Virus record (IMG/VR): IMGVR_UViG_3300034198_003942
Location: 1-23,183 of that record
Reading direction: 5' to 3' (one strand)
Origin: a virus
DNA: 23,183 bases
The first letter of the stretch is position 1; the number at the start of each line of letters is the position of its first letter. Below are positions 1 to 6,945 of the stretch, one piece after another. Below the pieces are notes generated by a model. The model saw only the letters and a list, made by a program, of their open reading frames with translations, had not been told where the DNA came from and did no database searches. Both the position numbers and the translations under genes were made by a program.

Positions 1-810
1 AAAACTATAACCAGTAGTACCAGTGCCAGTAGGATTACCATTGGCAGCGAGATATGCGCTAGAACTAACTTCATCGATACCGTAAAGGTTACCACCAACG
101 AACAAGTTACCTTGGATAGATGCACCACCAGCAACCTTCAACGCACCAGTTGTGCCATCAGAAGTAGTTGCAGTTGTGGTCTTGATATCAATTCCATCGC
201 CATCAACAGTAACGACATTAACTTCATCAGAATAGAAATCGATATCGCCATTGTCTGATGCAGTTACATATGTGTTTTGGTCAACTGATTTAACACCACC
301 GAGTGATGTCCAGTTAGTACCATTGTAACCTTCAAAAGCAGTATTATCAGTATTAAAACGGATAGCAGCAGTAACTGCAGGTGCTTGTTGAGCAGAAGTT
401 CCCTTTGGAATTACTAAAGCATTTGTTCCATTAATCTTTACATAACCATCACCATCAGGTGTGAATTCAATATTACCATCAGTGTCTGTTGAACTGATTG
501 TGTTACCATTTAATGTTAAGTTATCAACATTAAGTTGGTCGATCTTACTGTTGCTATCAACAATGATTGCTGACGATGCAGTTAGCGTTCCTGGTGTATG
601 ATCTAATTTGTCAGTGAAATATTTACCACCGATAACCACATGGTTCGCTGCATTACCTGCAGTTTCTGTGCCCATACCAATGTATAGACGATCACCACTG
701 CCAGCAAACTCTCCTGTCGCTTCTTTATTTGAATACGCTAATTCGCCAGCACCCAGCGTGGCTGGATTTCCTGAAGTACTACTGCGTTTAATTCGGATGA
801 TTGATGCCAT
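1..810 (-). CDS. Tail-fibre-like virion structural protein, C-terminus cut by window edge
   Basis: I translated this open frame directly: 270 codons from ATG at 810 with no stop before position 1, so the C-terminus lies outside the window. It opens MASIIRIKRSSTSGNPATLG, then AGELAYS, a start style common in tail fibre and virion proteins of marine T4-like phages. Around residues 150-160 it carries AAIRFNTDNTAFEGYNGTNW, the RyNT...E.Y...gW fibre motif also seen at the N-termini of the three adhesins at 1764-6346. The rest is low-complexity Asp/Gly/Thr/Asn beta-type sequence such as TPDGDGYVKINGTN. A GGAGAAGA ribosome-binding site sits about 6 bases before the ATG, and the preceding gene ends 15 bases upstream. 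It is the third gene after the late promoter at 1462-1469. The assignment to fibre or structural protein is by sequence style; the exact virion position is unknown. Confidence 0.85.
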   Translation of the reverse strand, partial: MASIIRIKRSSTSGNPATLGAGELAYSNKEATGEFAGSGDRLYIGMGTETAGNAANHVVIGGKYFTDKLDHTPGTLTASSAIIVDSNSKIDQLNVDNLTLNGNTISSTDTDGNIEFTPDGDGYVKINGTNALVIPKGTSAQQAPAVTAAIRFNTDNTAFEGYNGTNWTSLGGVKSVDQNTYVTASDNGDIDFYSDEVNVVTVDGDGIDIKTTTATTSDGTTGALKVAGGASIQGNLFVGGNLYGIDEVSSSAYLAANGNPTGTGTTGYSF

Positions 811-825
811 TTTTATTCTTCTCCG

Positions 826-1095
826 TTAAAATTCTCCACCTTCCATAATCTGGAGATCCAGATTTCTGGTGGCAGTCCATCTACTTGTGTTTGATTTGTA
901 TACTAATACCGAACCATTTTCTTTACCCGATGCATCAACATCGTCTAGATTTCCCAGCGGAACCTGCCCACCTGGAATACCCTGTGGTCCTCGTTGCCCA
1001 CGAATACCAACTGCTGGTACTACTGGGATCGACGGAACATCAATTGATGCATTAATATTTGGGTTCGATAATACTGTTGCTGTTATATCTGCCAT
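826..1095 (-). CDS. Small collagen-like fibre-associated protein (89 aa)
   Basis: An 89-aa protein. Residues 30-44 form about five collagen-type G-X-Y triplets (GIRGQRGPQGIPGG). After them comes a C-terminal segment, NLDDVDASGKENGSVLVYKS followed by a Trp and ending LQIMEGGEF. This C-terminal type (LxDVD...dGsVLVYn...W...) is familiar from small proteins beside fibre genes in T4-like environmental phages. Collagen-like triplets in phage proteins usually form short trimeric stalks, so a trimeric linker or fibre accessory is likely, but that is inference. The ATG is one base after the stop of the 113-aa gene (TAACATG), and the next gene starts 15 bases downstream, so all three appear to be one transcription unit. 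The start is fixed by the junction. Confidence 0.8.
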   Translation of the reverse strand: MADITATVLSNPNINASIDVPSIPVVPAVGIRGQRGPQGIPGGQVPLGNLDDVDASGKENGSVLVYKSNTSRWTATRNLDLQIMEGGEF

Positions 1096-1096
1096 G

Positions 1097-1438
1097 TTAA
1101 GTCTTTGTAATTTCTGGCGTTAGGATAACAAGACCTTCCAACGCACGAATCTTACTAGAGTCGGGTGCTGGTGAAGTCAACTCAATATCGTACAAGTATC
1201 TACCTGCCTGGATATCAGTGGTGTCGCTAGGATCAAGTTTTAATTGCACCTGCCCAGCTGCTGCATCGTATATAGATGCTTGAAAATTTACTGCGGAAGA
1301 CGATTGATATGATTTACGAAACTGGGATCTTACTGTAAAATCAGTCAAATCCATTGGTGTTCCGTCTTGATTTGTGAGCGTAATGATGCTACTAAAAGTA
1401 GTTCCTTGGTCGATCACTAAATTCGAAATTGTTGCCAT
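1097..1438 (-). CDS. Small beta-sandwich-type virion protein (113 aa), function unknown
   Basis: A 113-aa protein. It reads VIDQGTTFSSIITLTNQDG, then PMDLTDFTVRSQFRKS, and later GRYLYDIELTSP. The pattern 'GttF...l....G.p.dLt...v..q.rks ... GrYlYDiel' is typical of small Ig-like or BppU-N-like phage baseplate and fibre accessory proteins; I cannot assign a T4 homologue. It is the first gene of the distal unit. Its ATG (1436-1438) has a GGAGA ribosome-binding site about 6 bases upstream, and a perfect TATAAATA late promoter lies 23 bases before the ATG. It ends one base before the ATG of the collagen-like gene. The coding call is secure; the family assignment is tentative. Confidence 0.75.
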   Translation of the reverse strand: MATISNLVIDQGTTFSSIITLTNQDGTPMDLTDFTVRSQFRKSYQSSSAVNFQASIYDAAAGQVQLKLDPSDTTDIQAGRYLYDIELTSPAPDSSKIRALEGLVILTPEITKT

Positions 1439-1461
1439 TAGAAGTCTCCAGCTTTATCTTT

Positions 1462-1469
1462 TATTTATA
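1462..1469 (-). promoter_or_regulatory. T4-type late promoter (TATAAATA)
   Basis: The minus strand reads TATAAATA exactly, the late promoter consensus recognised in T4 by the gp55 sigma factor with gp33/gp45. It sits 23 bases upstream of the 113-aa gene's ATG, which leaves a short leader carrying the GGAGA ribosome-binding site, and just downstream of the terminator at 1497-1516. It is the only perfect match I found upstream of a gene in the window. Confidence 0.8.
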
Positions 1470-1493
1470 ATCTACGAGAGTGCTGGTTGCAAC

Positions 1494-1516
1494 AAAAAAC
1501 CCTCCGAAGAGGGTTT
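1494..1516 (-). terminator. Rho-independent terminator with UUCG tetraloop
   Basis: On the minus strand an 8-bp stem (AAACCCTC / GAGGGTTT, 1497-1516) closes a TTCG tetraloop and runs straight into a T tract (the A run at 1494-1499 on the plus strand). It starts a few bases after the TGA of the 79-aa gene, so it would end the transcript coming from the adhesin genes. The UUCG loop is an unusually stable hairpin cap common in T4-like terminators. Confidence 0.9.
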
Positions 1517-1519
1517 ATT

Positions 1520-1759
1520 TCATTTCTCGTAGAGAGGTCGTTTATCATCGCCCATCATTTCCCACTTACCTAGTGGACATTTTACGAAAGGCATTAAAAC
1601 TTTTAACGGCATAAAACAGCTGCATTGAGCGCAGGTTCTAGTTGTTTTATTATACTCTTCACAAGTATTACAAATATCCAATCTTGAACGAGTTTCATCA
1701 GTTTCATCGTATGCCTGATAAGCACCAATATCTACATTATCTAAATGTTCGTGTTTCAT
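1520..1759 (-). CDS. Six-cysteine putative zinc-binding small protein (79 aa)
   Basis: A 79-aa protein. Its Cys pattern is CNTC at residues 30-33, CAQCSC at 43-48 and CPLGKW starting at 61. The layout C-x2-C-x9-C-x2-C-x-C-x12-C followed by PxGKW resembles small zinc-ribbon-like proteins found near tail genes of T4-like environmental phages. The metal-binding role is inferred from Cys spacing only. It begins 4 bases after the stop of the third adhesin gene; its ribosome-binding site (AGGA) lies in the last codons of that gene. The TGA at 1520-1522 is followed at once by a strong terminator, so this is the last gene of the fibre transcript. It could be a structural or a host-takeover factor; nothing in the sequence decides. 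Confidence 0.8.
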   Translation of the reverse strand: MKHEHLDNVDIGAYQAYDETDETRSRLDICNTCEEYNKTTRTCAQCSCFMPLKVLMPFVKCPLGKWEMMGDDKRPLYEK

Positions 1760-1763
1760 TTTA

Positions 1764-3284
1764 TCATCCTATTGCTAAAGTTACATAACCACTACCATTA
1801 TTGGATCCAGAACCAGATCCGTCATATGAGAGACTTGATATATATGACGAATTATAGTAGGAAGAACCTCCTCCACCCATACCACCACCTTGACCACAAT
1901 GTGAAGTCATTCCACCACCACCGAACCAACCAGCACCACCTGCGCCACCAGCAGATCCGCAGTTACCGTTTTGGCCACCATAGAATGCAGATCCGTCACC
2001 GCAACCATTTGAAGAACCTGCAGCGTCGATTCCACCTACACCACCAGAGGATTGACTGCCACCTTGTGCAATTCGGTTGGCAGTATTTGTGTTTCCTTGA
2101 CCACCAGCTGGGTATCCACCATGTCCGCTATTTGGAGTATCTCCGTCGCCAGCACCAGCACCAGCACCACCGACTATGTAGTATGTAGATCTATTACCAG
2201 TGTTCAATGGATCGCTAGTACCTGACCAGAAACCAGAGAAGCCACCACCAGTAGTTCCACCGCCACCGCCTGATGGACCACCACCAGGATATCCACCAGC
2301 CACATTACTACTGCCTTGGAAGTTTCCAGTCGCACCAACCACAACATAGTAGTTAGAAGCTGCAGGAATACTAGAGTATGTGCCAGTCATAATAGCACCA
2401 AAACCTCCAGGAGTATTTGATGGACTACTAATACCACCTCTTGCGCCAGCACAAGTTACCCTTAAACTATGAGCATTATGAACAGTCATTGGATAAACAG
2501 TTCCAGCTGATGACAGAGTTACTGTTTGAGTAGTACCAGTATTGTAGTAGGTAGTTCCGTTGACTGTTAGCAATCTCTTAACAGTAGTTATACTGAATGC
2601 ACGATCAGCATAGAAATTATTTGCAGTTGCTCTAACTGTAAAAGATGCAGTCGCTGAAGTATCAGGGAATGTTCCTGTAATTACACCGCTAGTGCTCAAT
2701 GAGAGTCCAGAAGGTAGTGAACCAGAAACTACACTGAATGAAATTGTATTACTATCAGGATCTGAAGCTGATAGCGTAATATTTGCAGAAGCTGCGCCAT
2801 TGAACGATCCCAACGAACCAGCCGATGTTGACCAAACTGGTTCTCTGTCTACTGTTCCAGCTGGATCTAAAATTGAAGATAGTCCTGATGGATTTTGAAC
2901 TCTTATAGAATAAGATGCACCACCAACATAGTTGACTGATGCAGCAGCAGTTGCTGCAGTTAATTGAGCTGAATTTACATAGGTAGTAGATAATGCTCTT
3001 TGAACAGTACTAACACCAGCACCATTAATATAAACAATAGATCCAGCTTTGAATCCTGTTCCATTAATTGTTATTGTTGAATTTTGATCTTGGTTGATCG
3101 TTCCACTAAAAGATGTAATCGCAGGAGGAGTATCTGCAGCAGTCCATCCATTGGCTGTGTAAACTTCCATCAAACCAATGTCTGTGTTAAATCTAATCAT
3201 ACCCTCTACGCCAGTTGGGCGATTTGCAGAACTATCTGCAGGGAGAGTAATTGCTTCTGGTCCAAGAATTGTTGGTTGACCCAT
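1764..3284 (-). CDS. Adhesin paralogue 3: IPT/TIG + He_PIG + glycine-rich tip
   Basis: A 506-aa protein and third of three tandem paralogues. Domain order: fibre-type N-terminus (about 1-52; TILGPEAITLPAD, IRFNTDIGLMEVYTANGW); IPT/TIG-like Ig domain (about 53-150; TITINGTGFKAGSIVYINGA); He_PIG-like domain (about 155-235; SGSLPSGLSLSTSGVITGTF); a linker with VNGTTYYNTGTTQTVTLSSA; then a glycine-rich C-terminus of about 230 residues ending GGGGSSYYNSSYISS and GYVTLAIG. The last resembles Gly_rich (PF12810-type) and polyglycine phage adhesins. Two Cys in the NCG...HCGQGGG region are shared with both paralogues; this copy has an extra CG just before them. Likely a receptor-binding tip protein; the receptor is unknown. 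Its start follows the tandem TAA stops of paralogue 2, with the AGGA site inside that gene's last codons. Confidence 0.85.
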   Translation of the reverse strand: MGQPTILGPEAITLPADSSANRPTGVEGMIRFNTDIGLMEVYTANGWTAADTPPAITSFSGTINQDQNSTITINGTGFKAGSIVYINGAGVSTVQRALSTTYVNSAQLTAATAAASVNYVGGASYSIRVQNPSGLSSILDPAGTVDREPVWSTSAGSLGSFNGAASANITLSASDPDSNTISFSVVSGSLPSGLSLSTSGVITGTFPDTSATASFTVRATANNFYADRAFSITTVKRLLTVNGTTYYNTGTTQTVTLSSAGTVYPMTVHNAHSLRVTCAGARGGISSPSNTPGGFGAIMTGTYSSIPAASNYYVVVGATGNFQGSSNVAGGYPGGGPSGGGGGTTGGGFSGFWSGTSDPLNTGNRSTYYIVGGAGAGAGDGDTPNSGHGGYPAGGQGNTNTANRIAQGGSQSSGGVGGIDAAGSSNGCGDGSAFYGGQNGNCGSAGGAGGAGWFGGGGMTSHCGQGGGMGGGGSSYYNSSYISSLSYDGSGSGSNNGSGYVTLAIG

Positions 3285-3289
3285 TATTA

Positions 3290-4801
3290 TTATCCTATTG
3301 CTAAAGTTACATAACCAGAACCACTTCTAGTTCCGTTGACATAAGAGAAACTAGAAATGTAAGATGAGTTATAGTAAGATGATCCACCGCCACCAGCACC
3401 ACCACCTTGACCGCAGTGCGAAGAACCACCGCCACCACCATACCATCCACCACCACCTGCTCCACCACCATTACCGCAAGTACCTGGAGATCCACCGTAG
3501 AATGCAGAACCAGCAGTCGCACCCTGAACTGTTCCGTCTAGAGATACAGTAGCAGAACCACCAGCGGATTGAGTACCACCTGTTGACACAGCATTTGCTG
3601 AGTTGTAGTTACCAACTTGACCAGTAGGGTATCCACCATCACCACGATTGGATGAAGTGATTGAGGTATCAACAGAGTGAGAAGCACCACCCGCCCCGAT
3701 TAGGTAGTAGGTGGATCTATTTCCAGAGTTCAATGGATCGTTAGTTCCTGACCAGAAACCAGAGAAACCACCGCCACCGCCACCACCGCCAGAACCACCA
3801 GAACCACCTCCTGGATAACCAGACTCTGTTGATGATGGAGAAGTACCAACTACAACATAGTATGTACCTGTTGGAATAGATGAATATGTACCAGTTACAG
3901 AACCGCCATATCCTGCACCAGAAGCAACATTCCACTGCGAGTTTAATGTTCCTGATGCGCCCACGCAAGTTACAGTCAAATTATGTGTGGCATAAACTGT
4001 AATCGGATAAACAGTACCAGCACTAGACAAGGTTACTGTTTGAGTAGAACCAGTGTTATAGTAAGTTGTTCCATTGACAGCCAACAATCTCTTAACTGTT
4101 GCAATACTAAATGCACGATCGGCATAAACAGTATTTGCAGATGCTCTAACTGTAAAACTGCTAGTTCCAGTTGTATCAGGAACAGTACCAGTAATAACAC
4201 CTGAAGAACTCATTGAGAGACCAGAAGGTAGTGAACCAGTAACTATACTAAATGTTATCGCTTGTCCGTCAGGATCAGATGCAGATAAAGAAATATTTGC
4301 AGAAGATCCACCATTCAATGAACCCAACGAACCAGCCGATGTTGACCAAACTGGTTCTCTATCAATAGATCCAGCAGCAGTAAGAACACCTGTCAATCCA
4401 GAAGGGTTTACAACTTTAAGATCAAAGGATGCACCACCAACATAGTTGACTGATGCAGCTGCAGTTGCTGCAGTTAAAGATGTAGAATTTACATAAGTTG
4501 TTGACAGTACTCGTGGCACACCGCTTACACCAGCACCTTCGATCTGAACATAAGATCCAGATTTAAAATTTGTTCCAGTAACAGTAATAGTTGTATTAAT
4601 GTCTTGGTTGATAATACCAGAAATACTACCAACTGTTGGAGGTGCATCAATTGCAGTCCATCCATTGGCTGTATAAATTTCTGCCAAGCCGATAGTTGTA
4701 TTGTAACGCATCATTCCCTCAACACCACTCGGTCTATTTGCCGATGTGTCTGCAGGAAGAGTTATCGCCTGTGGTCCAAGAATTGTTGGTTTAGTTGCCA
4801 T
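3290..4801 (-). CDS. Adhesin paralogue 2: IPT/TIG + He_PIG + glycine-rich tip
   Basis: A 503-aa protein with the same architecture as its two neighbours. It has the fibre N-terminus (MMRYNTTIGLAEIYTANGW), an IPT/TIG-like Ig domain with TNFKSGSYVQIEGAG, a He_PIG-like domain (SLPSGLSMSSSGVITGTVPD), and a glycine-rich C-terminus that includes an uninterrupted run of eight Gly before FSGFW. It ends GYVTLAIG. At DNA level it is a mosaic: 38 bases in the He_PIG region match paralogue 3 exactly, while 51- and 52-base stretches match paralogue 1 exactly. The ATG at 4799-4801 follows paralogue 1's TAATAA with an AGGA site 6 bases upstream, inside paralogue 1's last codons. Probable receptor-binding tip; the role is inferred from domain type and position. 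Confidence 0.85.
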   Translation of the reverse strand: MATKPTILGPQAITLPADTSANRPSGVEGMMRYNTTIGLAEIYTANGWTAIDAPPTVGSISGIINQDINTTITVTGTNFKSGSYVQIEGAGVSGVPRVLSTTYVNSTSLTAATAAASVNYVGGASFDLKVVNPSGLTGVLTAAGSIDREPVWSTSAGSLGSLNGGSSANISLSASDPDGQAITFSIVTGSLPSGLSMSSSGVITGTVPDTTGTSSFTVRASANTVYADRAFSIATVKRLLAVNGTTYYNTGSTQTVTLSSAGTVYPITVYATHNLTVTCVGASGTLNSQWNVASGAGYGGSVTGTYSSIPTGTYYVVVGTSPSSTESGYPGGGSGGSGGGGGGGGFSGFWSGTNDPLNSGNRSTYYLIGAGGASHSVDTSITSSNRGDGGYPTGQVGNYNSANAVSTGGTQSAGGSATVSLDGTVQGATAGSAFYGGSPGTCGNGGGAGGGGWYGGGGGSSHCGQGGGAGGGGSSYYNSSYISSFSYVNGTRSGSGYVTLAIG

Positions 4802-4804
4802 TTA

Positions 4805-6346
4805 TTATCCTATTGCCAATGTAACATATCCATTACCATCTCTGGCTCCGTTGGAGTAGGTGAAACTAGAAATATATGAACTGTTATAGTAAGATGATCC
4901 ACCGCCACCAGCACCACCACCTTGACCGCAGTGAGCATTACCACCACCGCCACCATACCAACCGCCACCACCAGCACCACCTTGGCCAGATCCACCGCAG
5001 TCGCCAGCAGATCCACCATAGAACGCAGAACCAGCACTAGTACCTTGTGTACTTCCGTTAACATTCAAACCAGCAGATCCACCAGCAGATTGAGTGCCAC
5101 CTCCTGGAATTGTCATACTACCGTTGTTACCATTACCTGCAGATCCTGTTGGATAACCAGCATCACCACCTCTAGTTGATCCAGGACTTCCTCCTGCAGC
5201 ACCTGCAGTTAGGTCAGATGAGTGACCAGCACCACCACCTGCTATTAAATAGTATGTAGATCTATTACCAGTGTTCAAAGGATCAGAAGTTCCTGACCAG
5301 AAACCAGAGAAACCACCGCCTCCGTTGGTTTGTGAAACACCGCCACCGCCACCTGGATATCCACCAGTGTTGCTTGATGTAGTTGCACCAACTACAGCAT
5401 AGTATGTTCCTGCTGGAATACTTGAATAAGTTCCTTGAACATAACCACCATAACCAGAAATAGCTGATCCGCTACCATAAACAGTACCACCTTGAGCACC
5501 AGCCATAGATATAGTTAAACTATGAGCAGCATAAACTGTAATTGGATAAACTGTGCCAGCTGAAGAAAGAGTTACAGTCTGCGTTGAACCAGTGTTATAA
5601 TAGGTAGTTCCATTAACTGCCAGCAATCTCTTAATAGTTGAAATACTAAATGCTCTGGCAACACTAATACCAGTTGTGGTTGTTATTGCAGTTACAGTAA
5701 AGGAAGATGTTGCAGTTGTATCAGGAACAGTACCAGTAATAACACCTGAAGAACTCATTGAGAGTCCAGAAGGTAGTGAACCTGATGTTATTGAAAATGT
5801 TACAGATTGAGAGTCGCCATCCGAAGCAGATAGTGATATATTAGCCGATGCGCCACCATATAAAGTTCCTAGAGAACCAGCAGAAGTTGACCAAACCAAA
5901 GTTCTATCAATAGTTCCAGCAGAAGTAAGAACACCAGACAAACCAGATGGATTAACTACTTTAACATCGAAAGATGCACCACCAACATAAGATGTTAATG
6001 AAGCATTAGTAACTGCAGTTAATTGAGTTGCATTAACATAAGTTGTTCCTAAAATTCTTGGAGTATTAGAAACACCAGCACCTTCAATCTGAACATAAGA
6101 TCCAGATTTAAAATTTGTTCCATTAACTGTTAGCGTTGTACTAACATTCTCGTTAATGATACCACTAATAGATGTTATTGCAGGAGGAGCGTCAATAGCA
6201 GTCCAACCAGCAGAAGTATAAACTTCGGCTAATCCAATATCTGTATTGTAACGAAGCATCCCCTGAACTGGAGATGGTCTATTCGCTGAAGTATCAGCAG
6301 GTAACTGCAGTGCTTCTGGTCCAAGAATTGTTGGTTTAGTTGCCAT
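4805..6346 (-). CDS. Adhesin paralogue 1: IPT/TIG + He_PIG + glycine-rich tip
   Basis: A 513-aa protein, first of the triplet in transcription order. Residues 1-52 are the fibre-type N-terminus (ANRPSPVQGMLRYNTDIGLA, then EVYTSAGW). Residues 53-150 are IPT/TIG-like (TLTVNGTNFKSGSYVQIEGA). Residues 151-235 are He_PIG-like (WSTSAGSLGTLYGG ... SGSLPSGLSMSSSGVITGTV). Residues about 280-513 are glycine-rich (MAGAQGG, VQGTYSSIPAGTYYAVVGA, GGGGFSGFW, DCGGSG, HCGQGGGAGGGGSSYYNSSY), ending GYVTLAIG. The layout 'AGAQGG ... VVGA ... GGGGW.GGGG ... GGGGSSY' is that of PF12810-type glycine-rich proteins; polyglycine packing is known in phage gp38-type adhesins. The ATG overlaps the TAA of the S74 chaperone gene by one base. 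The He_PIG domain is the most diverged of the three copies (TTTTGISVARAF replaces NxxYADRAF). Confidence 0.85.
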   Translation of the reverse strand: MATKPTILGPEALQLPADTSANRPSPVQGMLRYNTDIGLAEVYTSAGWTAIDAPPAITSISGIINENVSTTLTVNGTNFKSGSYVQIEGAGVSNTPRILGTTYVNATQLTAVTNASLTSYVGGASFDVKVVNPSGLSGVLTSAGTIDRTLVWSTSAGSLGTLYGGASANISLSASDGDSQSVTFSITSGSLPSGLSMSSSGVITGTVPDTTATSSFTVTAITTTTGISVARAFSISTIKRLLAVNGTTYYNTGSTQTVTLSSAGTVYPITVYAAHSLTISMAGAQGGTVYGSGSAISGYGGYVQGTYSSIPAGTYYAVVGATTSSNTGGYPGGGGGVSQTNGGGGFSGFWSGTSDPLNTGNRSTYYLIAGGGAGHSSDLTAGAAGGSPGSTRGGDAGYPTGSAGNGNNGSMTIPGGGTQSAGGSAGLNVNGSTQGTSAGSAFYGGSAGDCGGSGQGGAGGGGWYGGGGGNAHCGQGGGAGGGGSSYYNSSYISSFTYSNGARDGNGYVTLAIG

Positions 6347-6918
6347 TATTTAACACCCTTTAATTCTTTTACTTGGGCTTCCAATTCTTTAATTGCTTCG
6401 ATTAGCAATGGAACAATTTTTTCGTATTGAACTGTTTTGTAGTTTTCACCTGAACGAGACATTTCTGTATTTTCAAATACCATAATATCAAATGGTGCAG
6501 GTTTAACTGCCTGAGGTAAAACTTTTTCTACATCAGCTGCAAGAACTCCAACCTGAGTTTCTTTATTTGTAAATCCAAAAGACTCAGCCAACTCATTAGC
6601 GTTATATGTAACACCTCTTAGCTGTAAGACTTTTTCCAAAGCATTTGGAATTAACTCTACATTAGTTTTTAATCTCTCATCCGAGTAGTAAGAAGTGATT
6701 GAGTTAATCGCACGAATTTCACCAGCAGTAGTAGACGCTGCAGTACCAACACCAAGACTAGTAAAGGAAGCAGTAATAGAATTATTATTTACAGCTGTTA
6801 CCTCTAACTTATTATCGTTAAGATTAATAAAGTTTGCGTCAATTTCCTGACTCGTTAAAGGAGAGCCTTTGGCAGTACCACCAGTTGGATTCGTAATTCT
6901 TGTTACAATTGTAGTCAT
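6346..6918 (-). CDS. Tail fibre anchor with C-terminal S74 intramolecular chaperone (190 aa)
   Basis: A 190-aa protein. Residues 1-40 hold a fibre N-terminal motif (KGSPLTSQEIDANFINLN) almost the same as that of the tail collar fibre upstream. Residues 78-190 are a Peptidase_S74 intramolecular chaperone domain: YYSDERLKTN, then LRGVTYN, TQVGVLAADVEKVLPQAV, YKTVQYEKIVPLLIEAIKEL. Known S74 domains trimerise fibres and then cut themselves off using a Ser-Lys dyad in SDxRLK; here these are S79 and K84, so cleavage would fall just before S79. The C-terminal helix ELEAQVKELKG is coiled-coil-like. Odd point: only about 78 residues, with little shaft, would remain after cleavage. It starts 26 bases after the collar gene, with AGGA six bases before ATG, and overlaps the first adhesin by one base. 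Confidence 0.92.
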   Translation of the reverse strand: MTTIVTRITNPTGGTAKGSPLTSQEIDANFINLNDNKLEVTAVNNNSITASFTSLGVGTAASTTAGEIRAINSITSYYSDERLKTNVELIPNALEKVLQLRGVTYNANELAESFGFTNKETQVGVLAADVEKVLPQAVKPAPFDIMVFENTEMSRSGENYKTVQYEKIVPLLIEAIKELEAQVKELKGVK

Positions 6919-6937
6919 TATTGTTCCTGTGCTTTCC

Positions 6938-6945
6938 TATTTATT
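6938..6945 (-). promoter_or_regulatory. Possible weak late promoter (AATAAATA)
   Basis: The minus strand reads AATAAATA, one mismatch (position 1) from the T4 late consensus TATAAATA. It lies about 20 bases upstream of the S74 gene's ATG and overlaps the collar gene's stop codon. In an AT-rich genome a one-mismatch octamer is weak evidence, but its position in one of the few true gaps is suitable. Confidence 0.3.

Larger units (their letters stand above)
1764..6346 (-). repeat. Tandem triplication of an adhesin cassette (about 1.5 kb units)
   Basis: Three head-to-tail copies of about 1.51-1.54 kb encode proteins of 513, 503 and 506 aa with identical domain order. Long exact matches prove common descent: 3368-3418 equals 4883-4933 (51 bases), 4168-4219 equals 5713-5764 (52 bases), and 2809-2846 equals 4323-4360 (38 bases). 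Each unit ends with codons GCA ATA GGA plus a stop, so AGGA also serves as ribosome-binding site for the next gene. Confidence 0.9.

Noticed and set aside
1745-2188. Plus-strand ORF rich in His, opposite the third adhesin
   Set aside because: It is the antisense of glycine-rich codons, which read as His/Pro/Thr; no ribosome-binding site, and all real genes are on the minus strand. The same applies to the other plus-strand open frames.
4810-5064. Minus-strand Val/Leu-rich frame inside the glycine-rich region of adhesin 1 (and the like at 3307-3522)
   Set aside because: A shifted frame of GGN-rich codons reads as Val; it is a composition shadow inside a well-supported gene.
1764-6346. Diversity-generating retroelement targeting the adhesins
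   Set aside because: No reverse transcriptase gene or template/variable repeat pair is visible in the window; variation looks explained by duplication and exchange. One outside the window cannot be excluded.
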